35,640 bases of DNA from Alistipes sp. CAG:435 (GTDB lineage Bacteria > Bacteroidota > Bacteroidia > Bacteroidales > UBA932), in NCBI GenBank assembly GCA_000433355.1, contig FR893110.1, positions 1 through 35,640 of the forward strand, given 5' to 3'. Each line of letters begins with the position of its first letter. Position 1 is the first letter of the stretch. Positions 16,180 through 25,305 of the stretch are shown here, one piece after another. The notes below the pieces were generated by a model. That model had not been told where the DNA came from. It was given only the letters and a program-made list of their open reading frames with translations, and searched no databases. The position numbers were made by a program, and so were the translations under genes.

Positions 16180-17664
16180 CTAGTAAGTGTTTCCCGGCCC
16201 CTTGCGGATAGCCTTGAGCAGGATTCTGATTTCTATCGCCAGGAAGAGGGTGAATATTCCCAAAAAGAGGAAGAATGTGGTCTTTACGGCATCCACGCTG
16301 ACGCTTGAGACTCCCGCTTTCACAGGCAGCAGATCCTGGATCGCCCACGGCTGTCTTCCGACTTCGGCCACAATCCATCCGGCCTGGCCGGCGAGGTAGA
16401 CCAGAGGAATGGACAGCACGCAGATCCAAAGGAACCATCGGTTCCGCTCCAAGGTCTCCCTTCTCGCGTAGTGGAAGGCGAGCGCCATCACGAGCAGCAG
16501 GAAGCAGCCAAGCCCCACCATCACGCGGAACGCCCAGAAGACGATTCCGACAGGTGGGATCAGCTCCTCTTCGGAGGAGATGTAGCCGTAGCCGAAGTAT
16601 GCGGAGTTGTCCATAAGCGTCTGCCTTGCGGTCGCTGCCAGCTCATGGTCGCTTTCCTTGGCCTTCCTGTAGGTTCTGAATGCGGACAGGGCGGTGTCGC
16701 CTCTGGCCATCATCTCGGCGGCGGAAGGATGCTTCGTCCCGTTCCGATCAATGTAGCCATCGAGAATGTCCTGTATGCCAGGCACATAGCCGTCAGCGTT
16801 CCCTGTGGCCAGAACTGAGAGCATTCCCGGAATCTCTATTCCAGGGACAATGGAGAACGGCGCTCGTGTGCCGCCTCTCTGAAGGCCTTCGGCCGCGGCG
16901 AGTTTCATCGGCTGGTGGTCGGCGACGTGGACGGCCGACCTGTCCCCGGAGAACATCACGGCGACAGCCCCCACAATGCCCACGACTGCGGCTACCCTTA
17001 TGCTCGCAAGGGAGAAACGCTGCTCGCGTCCGCGGAGAAGGTACCAGCAGCAGATTCCGATCACCACCACGGCCCCGGTCATCCATCCGCTCAGTACTGA
17101 GTGGAAGAATTTGCTGACGGCCATCGGGTTGCTCACGACGGCCCAAAAATCCACCATCTCGTTCCGGACAGTGTCCGGGTTGAAGGCCATCCCGACTGGA
17201 TGCTGCATCCAGCCGTTGGCCACGAGAATCCAGTAGGCGGAAAGGGACGCTCCGATGGCGGTCAGCCATGTTGAGGCCAGATGGAAGCCTTTACTGACTC
17301 TTCCCCAGCCGAAGAACATCACCGCGACGAAGGTGGCCTCGATGAAGAAGGCAAAGATTCCCTCGATGGCGAGCGGCGCTCCGAATATGTCGCCGACGAA
17401 CCACGAGTAGTTGCTGAAGTTGGTCCCGAACTCGAACTCAAGGATGATTCCTGTCGCGACGCCGACGGCGAAGTTGATACCGAATATCTTCATCCAGAAC
17501 TTCGCGGCGTGTTTCCAGAAGTCCACCTTGCGGATGACGTAGAGCGTCTCCATAATGGCCATTATCACAGACAGTCCTAGGGTCAGCGGGACGAAGATCC
17601 AGTGATAGCAGGCAGTCAGGGCGAACTGCGCCCTTGACCAATCGACTAAGGCTGATTCTATCAT
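16180..17664 (-). CDS. cydA: Cytochrome bd quinol oxidase subunit I
   Basis: The 494-residue protein carries the haem ligands of the family: His21 (ACYHW) and, in FHSVLSGW, His188 for b558, with Met382 in FWAFRVMVGLG as the second b558 ligand. The conserved acidic pair of the proton path is Glu101 and Glu109 (IEGIFAFFIEATF). The quinol loop begins GDRSAVHVADHQPMKLAAAEG, the usual signature. It works with CydB in the inner membrane under low oxygen. The start codon at 17664 gives MIESALVDWSRAQFALTACYHW, the expected N-terminus. It follows the DUF4492 gene by 46 bp and precedes cydB by 28 bp, forming an operon. Confidence 0.97.
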   Translation of the reverse strand: MIESALVDWSRAQFALTACYHWIFVPLTLGLSVIMAIMETLYVIRKVDFWKHAAKFWMKIFGINFAVGVATGIILEFEFGTNFSNYSWFVGDIFGAPLAIEGIFAFFIEATFVAVMFFGWGRVSKGFHLASTWLTAIGASLSAYWILVANGWMQHPVGMAFNPDTVRNEMVDFWAVVSNPMAVSKFFHSVLSGWMTGAVVVIGICCWYLLRGREQRFSLASIRVAAVVGIVGAVAVMFSGDRSAVHVADHQPMKLAAAEGLQRGGTRAPFSIVPGIEIPGMLSVLATGNADGYVPGIQDILDGYIDRNGTKHPSAAEMMARGDTALSAFRTYRKAKESDHELAATARQTLMDNSAYFGYGYISSEEELIPPVGIVFWAFRVMVGLGCFLLLVMALAFHYARRETLERNRWFLWICVLSIPLVYLAGQAGWIVAEVGRQPWAIQDLLPVKAGVSSVSVDAVKTTFFLFLGIFTLFLAIEIRILLKAIRKGPGNTY

Positions 17665-17710
17665 AGTGTTGGACTTTTGCGCCCGGGGGCAATCTCGGGC
17701 GTGATTGAAC

Positions 17711-17959
17711 TTATCTCACGTCAGGCGGCGATTGCCCATCGCACCGGACATTCACAGTAATATTCATTGATGAAAGATTGTTTCCCACCGCTTCGATTTT
17801 CTCTTCCGTGGTCTTGCCGGCGAGGGCAGGCCTGAAGAAGAACACCCTGAGGACAGCGAACAGGATGAAAAGTTTCAAGAATATGAGAACCCACAAGATG
17901 CGTCCCCACGTCATTCCTTTGAAACCTTGCACATAGAATCTGATAATACGGCCCGGCAA
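17711..17959 (-). CDS. DUF4492 small membrane protein, cytochrome bd associated
   Basis: This 82-residue protein has one hydrophobic segment (about 20-45) after a basic N-terminus (GRIIRFYVQGFKGMTWGRILW), a pattern shared with DUF4492 proteins. Such genes commonly stand directly before cydA in Bacteroidota and some Campylobacterota, as here. Its role is not known; given its size and place it may be an accessory subunit or assembly factor of the bd oxidase. The polar tail after residue 50 (TTEEKIEAVGNNL) is probably on one face of the inner membrane. It is the first gene of the DUF4492-cydA-cydB operon. Confidence 0.8.
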   Translation of the reverse strand: MPGRIIRFYVQGFKGMTWGRILWVLIFLKLFILFAVLRVFFFRPALAGKTTEEKIEAVGNNLSSMNITVNVRCDGQSPPDVR

Positions 17960-18193
17960 TGCTTTAAGCCCGCCTGAGGCTTCCGGACTGTCAGGGAGTG
18001 GAGTGGCGGTGGCCCGGTCTCTTTTCCGGAACCGTATTCAACCCTTTTCTGGAGTCAGTTGAAAGCGTGTTGGTCTTACTCATAAAATCAATACGTTTTT
18101 GTTAAACTTCAGTTTGTATCGTATTGGGGGAAATCCGAAATAATGCTGGTCAGCCACGACTTTCCCCTCGGTCTTGCCGTCTGCGATTTTTTG

Positions 18194-18225
18194 CAATAGT
18201 AGTAAGAATAATTCTAATCTGCAAA
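18194..18225 (-). promoter_or_regulatory. Candidate promoter of the DUF4492-cydAB operon
   Basis: On the minus strand TTTG (18222-18225), 20 bases, and TACTATTG (18194-18201) fit the Bacteroidota pattern with one mismatch in the -7 box. The leader to the DUF4492 start would be about 230 nt. An inverted repeat, CAATACG with CGTATTG, lies in it at about 18088-18126. Confidence 0.5.
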
Positions 18226-18289
18226 CAATTGTCCGCATTTAAGTGCTGAATAATTAGTGCTTTAGCCGCCGAGCCTTTTCGCAAACGAT

Positions 18290-18556
18290 TTCGCCTCCCA
18301 GTTCGTTCCCCGCTGCCTGCTGCTCGTTCCCCGCTGCCCGCGGCCAACAGCCCGCTGCCGACTGCCGACCGACCATGACCGCATCGATTACTCTTCGTGA
18401 GCGGAACCGGCCTTCCTGCGCACCAGAGCACCAGAGCACCTGGCCTGCTCCTTGGTGAGCGGAACAGCCCCATTTGCTCACGAGACTGGTGATTCGGCCG
18501 GTTTGGTGAGCGGAACCGGCCTTCCTGCGCACGGGGCGGGAGTCGGGGGAGGAGGG
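18290..18556. repeat. Repeat-rich gap between the cyd operon and the two-component system
   Basis: Two identical 27-bp direct copies lie at 18397-18423 and 18506-18532, beginning GTGAGCGGAACCGGCC. A third partial copy, GTGAGCGGAAC, is at 18455-18465. Short repeats of TCGTTCCCCGCTGCC (near 18302 and 18324) and of CACCAGAG add to this. Frames that read through are short and made of repeated Arg, Gly and Ser, so I see no gene. The rest of 17960-18559 holds only the candidate cyd promoter and leader. Confidence 0.7.
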
Positions 18557-18559
18557 CTG

Positions 18560-19336
18560 TCAACTCTCCAGCCAGCCCAGAAAGTCCTCGGCCCTGGAGC
18601 GGCTGACGGTAAGGTCCGGAGCCGGGCCGAGATTTGTGGAGAGATGCACCTTAGGTGTCACCCGGAGCCGCCCGCCAAGCAGCTTGGTCACACACTCGAT
18701 CGCATCCTTCGCGAATATGCAGCTTCTGGAAATCCTGAAGAACCGCTCGGGATCAAGATCGGTGATGAGCGAATCCATCGTTGAATCAACGATATATACC
18801 GCTCCGCCGTGCGTCACGACATGGTTGTTCTTGTCCTCTGAATAGAAAAACGCAATCTCGTCAGCCTTCACGGGCACGATCCTGTCGTTGAACTGCACCA
18901 GGTAGCGCTCCTTGTAGCCGTGGCCGGAGTCCTTGCGCGAGATCGCCCCGAGGATCTTCTCCACGTCCAGATCTCCGGTAGAGAACTGGCGGCACCGCTC
19001 CACGGCCCTTTTCAGGGCGGAAGCGTCTATCGGCTTGAGAAGGTAGTCTATGGATCCGGCCTCGAACGCCTTGACGGCGTAGCTGTCATAGGCCGTCGTC
19101 ATCACGACCGGTTTCTTGACGGTCACCTGACGGAAAATCTCGAAGCACTCGCCGTCCGATAGCTCGACATCCATGAAAATCAGGTCGGCCTCGTCAGGCT
19201 TTTCCCTGAGCCGGGCGACGGATTCGGCCACGGAGGCGCACTCCCCGACAACCTCGATGTCAGGAAAACTGGTCTCCAGCATTTTCTCAAGGCTCCTCCG
19301 AGCCATCATCTCATCTTCTATTATAAGGACTTTCAT
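18560..19336 (-). CDS. LytTR-family response regulator
   Basis: The 258-residue protein has a receiver domain (about 1-120) with the acidic pair Glu7-Asp8, phosphoacceptor Asp56 (LIFMDVEL), Thr80-Thr81 and Lys101 (DYLLKPID). A LytTR DNA-binding domain follows (about 145-255), with RYLVQFNDRIVPVKADEIAFFYSEDKNN and a typical end (FRISRSCIFAKDAI, RLRVTPKVHLSTNL). LytTR domains usually bind pairs of 9-bp direct repeats. Its start overlaps the stop of the histidine kinase gene by 4 bp (ATGA), so the two are translationally coupled. Candidate binding sites lie at 20704-20733. The gene pair diverges from the starch locus, which suggests, but does not prove, that it controls that locus. Confidence 0.95.
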   Translation of the reverse strand: MKVLIIEDEMMARRSLEKMLETSFPDIEVVGECASVAESVARLREKPDEADLIFMDVELSDGECFEIFRQVTVKKPVVMTTAYDSYAVKAFEAGSIDYLLKPIDASALKRAVERCRQFSTGDLDVEKILGAISRKDSGHGYKERYLVQFNDRIVPVKADEIAFFYSEDKNNHVVTHGGAVYIVDSTMDSLITDLDPERFFRISRSCIFAKDAIECVTKLLGGRLRVTPKVHLSTNLGPAPDLTVSRSRAEDFLGWLES

Positions 19337-20703
19337 AAGAGCGGCAGTTTGACTGTGTAGGAGTCATCCGTGCGGATGATCTCGATTCCTTTGCCGGAAC
19401 GATCCCGGTACTGTTGGCGTATGTAGTTCAGTCCCAGTCCGCTGGATTGGGCCTCGGTGACTCTCGGTATCAGATTGTTGCTTACCGTCACGGTCTGTCC
19501 GTCGGAGACCACGCTGACGTTCAGCGGCCTTGACGGCGAGACGGCGTTGTGTTTCGTGGCGTTCTCAATAAGGAGCTGAACCGAGCACGGAACCACGTGC
19601 CTTGACAAGTCTTCGGGCCGGATGCCGACCTCCACGTCGAACCCCTCCTGGAACCTGACCTTCAGCAGGTCGCGGTACATCTCCACATAGGTCATCTCGT
19701 CCCGGAGCGTCACCGTGCCCTCCTCCTCGTTGCGGAGCATGTAGCGGTAGATTCCCGCCAGCTTATGAATATACTCGCTCGCCTCCCTGTCCCTTCCGTC
19801 CAGCACGAGGGCGTCCAGAATGTTCAGCGAATTGAAGAGGAAATGCGGGTTGACCTGCTGCTTGAGGTTGAGGTACTGGAACTTGGCGAGGTCGGCGCGA
19901 TCCTTCTCCTTCTCGGCGTTGCGGCGGGCCGTGATGGCATATTCAATCATGTAGATCACGGAATAGATCATCACTTCCGCTATGAACGCCACCAGGGCGA
20001 GTTCAAGGAAACTCTTAGCGGAGGACGGGCGGCGGAATTCGAACGGCAGTCCGGAGCCGACCAGGGCCGCGGCGACCGCGGGAAGCGCTATCAGGAAGAC
20101 CGCCGTTGCGAGGATGTGTCCGGCCGAGGATTTCCGGTCCGACATATTCTTGGTCTGCTCCACGAAGAGGATCGTCAGGCAGACCATCACCAGAAGGATG
20201 AAGGTGTTGTCGGCAAATGCGGCGACCGCGTTCACCACGGATCCCCCTTCAAAGAGGGTGGAACTGAATATGTAGATTATGATCCTGACAATCAAGATGA
20301 TGGCCACGGCGACGGAGAGCCATGTGATCTCGAAGCTTCTTGCCTTGGACTCTTTTCCGTACCTGTCGGCGTAGCGTCTCATGAAGAAGACCAGTCCCCA
20401 GCCCATCGACTCGGTGGTCGTGAATGTGGCGATCGCGGGGGAAAGCAGGGGGTGGTTGATGAACGTCCCTGCGAGCGCGGCGATCCCGTTGCCGAGGAGG
20501 TAGCCGAGAATGTTGGCGATGATGATGACGATGGAGGAGAACTCCACGCTCTGCCGGTACCTCAGGCAGAGGATGACCGTGAGGACGATCGTGAGCGTGG
20601 TCAGGGCCAGTTCGTCCCCGAGGTTCAGTAACCTGCACAGCACCGCCGTGGCCACGTGGAGCAGCGCGAAAGCGTGGATTATGGATGATGTCCTTAGTTT
20701 CAT
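19333..20703 (-). CDS. LytS-type sensor histidine kinase
   Basis: This 456-residue protein has several hydrophobic segments in its first 255 residues, about six, and no large periplasmic domain, so it probably senses something in or near the membrane. A short coiled linker (ARRNAEKEKDRADLAKFQYLNLKQQ) leads to the His_kinase domain with phosphorylated His287 in NPHFLFNSLN. The ATPase part has the N box LLIENATKHNAV and the G box SSGLGLNYIRQQY. It partners the LytTR regulator whose gene overlaps its end. What it senses cannot be read from sequence; the divergent starch genes make a sugar-related or envelope signal possible. Confidence 0.93.
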   Translation of the reverse strand: MKLRTSSIIHAFALLHVATAVLCRLLNLGDELALTTLTIVLTVILCLRYRQSVEFSSIVIIIANILGYLLGNGIAALAGTFINHPLLSPAIATFTTTESMGWGLVFFMRRYADRYGKESKARSFEITWLSVAVAIILIVRIIIYIFSSTLFEGGSVVNAVAAFADNTFILLVMVCLTILFVEQTKNMSDRKSSAGHILATAVFLIALPAVAAALVGSGLPFEFRRPSSAKSFLELALVAFIAEVMIYSVIYMIEYAITARRNAEKEKDRADLAKFQYLNLKQQVNPHFLFNSLNILDALVLDGRDREASEYIHKLAGIYRYMLRNEEEGTVTLRDEMTYVEMYRDLLKVRFQEGFDVEVGIRPEDLSRHVVPCSVQLLIENATKHNAVSPSRPLNVSVVSDGQTVTVSNNLIPRVTEAQSSGLGLNYIRQQYRDRSGKGIEIIRTDDSYTVKLPLL

Positions 20704-20733
20704 GCCGTTAATGATGGTTGGGTGACCGTTAAC
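20704..20733. promoter_or_regulatory. Candidate LytTR binding site (paired 9-mers)
   Basis: GCCGTTAAT (20704-20712) and ACCGTTAAC (20725-20733) are direct repeats with a 12-bp gap. This matches the known LytTR target layout (WMMGTTNRK, 12-13 bases, WMMGTTNRK, as for AgrA and VirR) with one mismatch in each half. The site touches the start codon of the kinase gene and faces the promoter region of the starch locus. Confidence 0.45.
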
Positions 20734-20860
20734 TATTCACAATCGCCAAAGTACTGCAATTTAAGAAAAATATCTTTCATTTCGTCATTAAAAGCCAGCA
20801 ATTCATCCGCTTTTTCTTTCCATTCATCGTTTCAATAATTACAAATCGGTGCTAATCAAC

Positions 20861-20868
20861 TATATTTA
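20861..20868 (+). promoter_or_regulatory. Candidate -7 box of the starch operon
   Basis: TATATTTA is one base from TANNTTTG and lies 33 bp before the start codon of the MFS gene. No TTTG occurs at the -33 position, as would suit a promoter that needs an activator. GCCGTAATT (20870) and ACCGTAAAA (20894) repeats flank the start. Confidence 0.35.
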
Positions 20869-20901
20869 CGCCGTAATTGACACTGAAATTAGTACCGTAA
20901 A

Positions 20902-22236
20902 ATGCAATCCAAGAGCAAACTTACGTTTTGGGAGATGTGGAACCTCAGCTTCGGCTTTTTCGGGGTGCAGATCGCCTATGCCCTCCAGAGCGCGAACATC
21001 AGCAGGATCTTCGCCACTTTGGGAGCGGATCCGCACCAGCTGAGCTTCTTCTGGATCCTCCCGCCTCTGATGGGCATGATCGTCCAGCCGCTGATCGGCA
21101 AGTGGTCCGACAGAACCTGGTGCAGGATGGGACGCAGAAAGCCTTATCTGCTGATCGGAGCCTTGATTTCGGTTCTCGTGATGATCTTCCTTCCGAACGC
21201 CGGCAGCCTGAGTTTCTCCTCAAGGCTGATCCTTGGACTCAACGGCGCCATGTGGTTCGGACTGTTCTCGCTCATATTCCTTGACACTTCCATCAATGTC
21301 GCGATGCAGCCGTTCAAGATGATGGTCGGGGACATGGTCGGCGAGGAACAGAAGGCTCAGGCCTACTCGATCCAGTCGCTTCTTTGCAACGCCGGCAGCC
21401 TGGTGGGCTACCTTTTCCCGATTTTCTTCACCTGGATCGGCATCGCCAACATCGCCCCAAAGGGACAGGTGCCGCCGTCCGTGATCTGGAGCTTCTGGTG
21501 CGGCGCCGCGATCCTTATCCTCTGCGTGCTATACACTTTCCTGAATGTCAAGGAGATGAATCCTCAGGAATATGCCGAGTTCCATTCCATCGATCCAAAG
21601 CGTCATGCTGAGGAGGAGAAGGACAATCCGGGACTCATCAGACTGCTGCTCCATGCTCCCAAGACATTCTGGACCGTGGGACTCGTACAGTTCTTCTGCT
21701 GGGCGGCGTTCATGTACATGTGGACCTATTCCAACGGAGCCATCGCCGCCAACTGCTGGAACGCCACCGACACGGCCTCCGAGGGCTATCAGGCCGCTGG
21801 CAACTGGGTCGGGGTAGTCTTCGCCGTGCAGGCTGTCGGATCAATCCTGTGGGCGATTGTACTTCCTAAGTTCCGCTCCTTGAAACTGGCCTATGTGGTG
21901 AGCCTTCTGATCGGAGCCGTCGGCTTCATCTCCGTTGCGTTCATCCACAACCAGTACCTGCTCTGCGTGTCGTACCTGCTGATCGGAACCGCCTGGGCCG
22001 CGATGCTCGCGCTTCCGTTCACACTTCTGACCAACGCTCTTGACGGGGAGCATCTGGGCAGCTATCTCGGCCTGTTCAACTGCACCATCTGCCTTCCGCA
22101 GATCGTCGCCGCGGCGCTCGGCGGAGTGGTGCTGAGACTTCTGGGCGGAGTCCAGGCGAGCATGCTCGTCACTGCGGGTGTCCTGCTTGTGCTTGGCGCG
22201 CTGAGCGTCCGTCTAATAAAGGAAAGGAAACAATAA
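20902..22236 (+). CDS. MFS sugar transporter (maltose/maltooligosaccharide type, GPH/SLC45-like)
   Basis: The 444-residue protein has about twelve membrane segments and the MFS loop pattern GKWSDRTWCRMGRRKPYLLIGA between segments 2 and 3, plus MVGDMVGEEQKAQAYSIQSLLCNAG. These are typical of the SLC45/GPH-like sugar permeases that stand at the head of Bacteroidota maltose and starch loci. It should carry maltose, glucose or short maltodextrins across the inner membrane, driven by an ion gradient; the exact substrate is inferred from context. It is the first gene of the starch operon and its stop lies 20 bp before the SusC start. Confidence 0.92.
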   Translation: MQSKSKLTFWEMWNLSFGFFGVQIAYALQSANISRIFATLGADPHQLSFFWILPPLMGMIVQPLIGKWSDRTWCRMGRRKPYLLIGALISVLVMIFLPNAGSLSFSSRLILGLNGAMWFGLFSLIFLDTSINVAMQPFKMMVGDMVGEEQKAQAYSIQSLLCNAGSLVGYLFPIFFTWIGIANIAPKGQVPPSVIWSFWCGAAILILCVLYTFLNVKEMNPQEYAEFHSIDPKRHAEEEKDNPGLIRLLLHAPKTFWTVGLVQFFCWAAFMYMWTYSNGAIAANCWNATDTASEGYQAAGNWVGVVFAVQAVGSILWAIVLPKFRSLKLAYVVSLLIGAVGFISVAFIHNQYLLCVSYLLIGTAWAAMLALPFTLLTNALDGEHLGSYLGLFNCTICLPQIVAAALGGVVLRLLGGVQASMLVTAGVLLVLGALSVRLIKERKQ

Positions 22237-22256
22237 TAACCTTAATAATCATATAA

Positions 22257-25200
22257 ATGAATATTCAAACAATTCAAACATTCCAGATGAAAAGGATTAT
22301 AGCTGCCGTGGCGACCTTGCTTCTTTGCCTGGTCGGCACTACCGTATCCGCTCAGAGCGGGTATCAGGTGAAGGGAGTTGTAGTTGACGCCGCCGGTCCG
22401 GTCATCGGTGCCACTGTCATGGAACAGGGCACGCAGAACGGTATCGCGACCGGTCTCGACGGAGACTACATCCTTAACGTTTCCGGCCCGGATGCCACTG
22501 TCGAAATCAGCTGCATCGGCTACAAGACACAGTCTTTCAAGGCTTCCGAGGTTCCGGCCAAGATTATTCTTACCACCGACACCGAGTTTCTTGACGATGT
22601 GGTCGTGATCGGCTACGGTACCGTCAAGAAGAGCGACATGACTGGCTCGATCTCCTCCGTGAAGGCCGATCAGCTCAACAAGGGTATGGTGACATCACCA
22701 TCGGATCTGCTCCAGGGCAAGTCCGCCGGTGTTGTCGTCACGATGGGTGACGGCGCTCCGGGTTCAGCCAGCACCATCAGAATCCGTGGCGGTTCCTCTC
22801 TGAAGGCCAACAACAACCCTCTCGTCGTGGTTGACGGTCTGCCTCTTTCCGAGACAGGCATCAGCGGAGTCTCCGACGCGCTTTCCTCCATCAACCCTAA
22901 CGACATCGAGAGCTTCACTGTCCTGAAGGACGCCTCGGCGACCGCCATCTTCGGATCGAGAGCCTCCAACGGTGTCATCATGATCACCACCAAGAAGGGT
23001 TCCAAGGGTGCCGAAGGCATCCACGTGAGCGCGGACTTTACTGGAAGTGTCAGCCAGAACGCCAAGTACGTGGACGTGCTGACAGGCGATGAGATGCGTG
23101 ACCTTATGAAATGGTATCTCGGTGACGGAGGTTCGGCCTACGCCGCCCTCGGCAAGGAGAACACCGACTGGCAGAAGGAGATCTTCCGTCTCGGAAGGAC
23201 TCTGGACGGCAACGTGGCCGTGTCCGGCAGGGTAGGGAAGAGCGACATCTTCCGCATGCCTTACCGCGTGTCCATCGGCTACCACAACCAGGACGGTACC
23301 CTCAAGACCTCCAACCTTGAGCGTGAGACCATCTCTGTCAATCTCAACCCGAGCTTCTTTGACGACCATCTTCTTGTCAATCTCAACGGCAAGCTGATGA
23401 ACATGGACAACAGGTTCGCCAATCAGGACGCCATCGGCGGCGCTGTCCGCATGGATCCTACCCAGCCTGTCTACGACGCGAAAGGCCTGAACGGCTACTG
23501 GTGGTGGAACTACGGCAAGGGCACGCAGACCATCGATAACTGCAACACACAGGCCCAGATGAACCCTGTCGCCCTTCTGAACGACAAGCTTGACAAGTCC
23601 AACGCCAAGCGTTTCATCGGCAACGCCCAACTCAACTACAAGGTCCATGGATTCGAGGATCTGAGCCTCAACCTCAACCTTGGTCTGGACTGGTCCAAGT
23701 CAGACGGTACGGTTGATGTCGCTCCCGGCACGGAAATGTCATTCCACAACACCCAGGAGTCCGGTTCCGGTTATCACAACAATTATTCACAGATAAGGCG
23801 TGACCAGACCCTTGAGTTCTATGCCCAGTACGACAAGACTCTCGGCAAGCACACCTTCAACGCGATGGCAGGTTACTCCTGGCAGCACTTCTACAACTCA
23901 TCCTTCAATGAGAAGTACAAGGCTGACGGCACCCTTCCTACCGCTTCCGACTACTATCTTAGCAGTCCTAACACCTTCAGGACCGAGTACTTCCTCGTTT
24001 CTTTCTTCGGACGTGTGAACTATTCGTTCAACGACCGCCTTCTCGTGACCGCCACCCTGCGTGACGACGGCACCTCCCGTTTCGCCAACAACAAGTGGGG
24101 TCTCTTCCCTTCAGTGGCGGTAAGCTACAACTTCGGCAAGGAGAGGTTCATCGCGGACAGCGGTGTGGTCTCAGCCCTGAAGCTCAGGCTCAGCTGGGGA
24201 CAGACGGGCCAGCAGGATCTCCAGTCAGGAGACTACCCGACACTGTCGTCCTACAAGTACAACACGAACCAGTCGATGTACTACTTCGGCAACAAGGTGA
24301 TCACTCCGATCACGCCGCTTGGCTACAACGCCGACCTCAAGTGGGAGACCACCACGACCTACAACATCGGTCTTGACTACGGCTTCCTCGGCGACAGGAT
24401 CTTCGGTAGCGTGGATCTCTACAAGCGCGACACCAAGGATCTCCTGAACCGCACCCCTGTGGCCGCCGGAGCCAACCTGTCCAACTACTTGAACGCCAAC
24501 ATCGGAGACCTTACCAACAAGGGATTCGAGTTCGAGTTCAACGCCATTCCTCTCCAGACAAGGGACTGGAACTGGACCCTGGGCTTCAACGCGACATTCA
24601 ATGAGACCAAGATCTCCAGGCTTACCACCGATGACGAGCGCGCCGACTACTTCGGAATCACTACCGGCGGCATCGCCGGCGGTACCGGCAACACGATCCA
24701 GATCCATCAGACCGGCCACGCCCCTAATTCGTTCTTCGTCTACAAGCAGGTCTATGACACGGACGGCAAGCCGATCGAAGGTCTCTATGCCGACCTGAAC
24801 AAGGACGGCAAGATCGACGACAACGACAAGTACTGCTTCCACAAGGCCGCTCCGGACTGGACGTTCGGCTTCAACACGCAGGTGGCGTACAAGCAGTGGA
24901 CCCTCGCCATGAGCGCCCACTCCAATGTCGGCAACTATGTCTACAACAACATCGCCTCCAACGGCGACCTTCTTACCGACCTCTGGGCCAACAACTTCGT
25001 GAACAACCGTTATTCCACGGCGAAGGAACACAACTTCTCGTCATACGCCCAGTATTGGTCCGATCTTTATGTCGAGAACGCATCCTTCCTGAAGATCGAC
25101 AACATCACCCTCAGCCGCTCGTTCAACTTCGGCCAGAAGACTCCGATGTCGTTCAATGTCTTCGCGACCGTTCAGAACGTGGCCTGCTTCACCAAGTACG

Positions 25201-25292
25201 GTGGAATCGACCCTGAGATCTTCTCCGGTATCGACAACAACATGTATCCGAGGCCTCGTACCTACATCCTTGGTGTCAAGTTCAACTTCTAA
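22257..25292 (+). CDS. susC: SusC-type TonB-dependent transporter of the starch locus
   Basis: This 1011-residue outer-membrane protein has a signal peptide (MKRIIAAVATLLLCLVGTTVSAQ, which begins at Met11, ATG 22287, also a possible start). A carboxypeptidase-like domain follows (VKGVVVDAAGPVIGATV, to about 110), then a TonB-box-like VVVIGYG, and a plug with LLQGKSAGVVV, IRIRGGSSL, VLKDASATAIFGSRASNGVIMITTKKG. The 22-strand barrel ends ILGVKFNF with a terminal Phe. With SusD it forms the lidded complex that imports maltooligosaccharides. The SusD gene starts 13 bp downstream. Length and order are as in Bacteroides Sus systems, and nothing is broken, in contrast to the other SusC in this window. 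Confidence 0.95.
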   Translation: MNIQTIQTFQMKRIIAAVATLLLCLVGTTVSAQSGYQVKGVVVDAAGPVIGATVMEQGTQNGIATGLDGDYILNVSGPDATVEISCIGYKTQSFKASEVPAKIILTTDTEFLDDVVVIGYGTVKKSDMTGSISSVKADQLNKGMVTSPSDLLQGKSAGVVVTMGDGAPGSASTIRIRGGSSLKANNNPLVVVDGLPLSETGISGVSDALSSINPNDIESFTVLKDASATAIFGSRASNGVIMITTKKGSKGAEGIHVSADFTGSVSQNAKYVDVLTGDEMRDLMKWYLGDGGSAYAALGKENTDWQKEIFRLGRTLDGNVAVSGRVGKSDIFRMPYRVSIGYHNQDGTLKTSNLERETISVNLNPSFFDDHLLVNLNGKLMNMDNRFANQDAIGGAVRMDPTQPVYDAKGLNGYWWWNYGKGTQTIDNCNTQAQMNPVALLNDKLDKSNAKRFIGNAQLNYKVHGFEDLSLNLNLGLDWSKSDGTVDVAPGTEMSFHNTQESGSGYHNNYSQIRRDQTLEFYAQYDKTLGKHTFNAMAGYSWQHFYNSSFNEKYKADGTLPTASDYYLSSPNTFRTEYFLVSFFGRVNYSFNDRLLVTATLRDDGTSRFANNKWGLFPSVAVSYNFGKERFIADSGVVSALKLRLSWGQTGQQDLQSGDYPTLSSYKYNTNQSMYYFGNKVITPITPLGYNADLKWETTTTYNIGLDYGFLGDRIFGSVDLYKRDTKDLLNRTPVAAGANLSNYLNANIGDLTNKGFEFEFNAIPLQTRDWNWTLGFNATFNETKISRLTTDDERADYFGITTGGIAGGTGNTIQIHQTGHAPNSFFVYKQVYDTDGKPIEGLYADLNKDGKIDDNDKYCFHKAAPDWTFGFNTQVAYKQWTLAMSAHSNVGNYVYNNIASNGDLLTDLWANNFVNNRYSTAKEHNFSSYAQYWSDLYVENASFLKIDNITLSRSFNFGQKTPMSFNVFATVQNVACFTKYGGIDPEIFSGIDNNMYPRPRTYILGVKFNF

Positions 25293-25305
25293 TGCGACAT
25301 AGACA

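Noticed and set aside
18150..18563. Minus-strand gene in the gap after the regulator
   Set aside because: The frame is built from direct repeats and has no family signature or start context.
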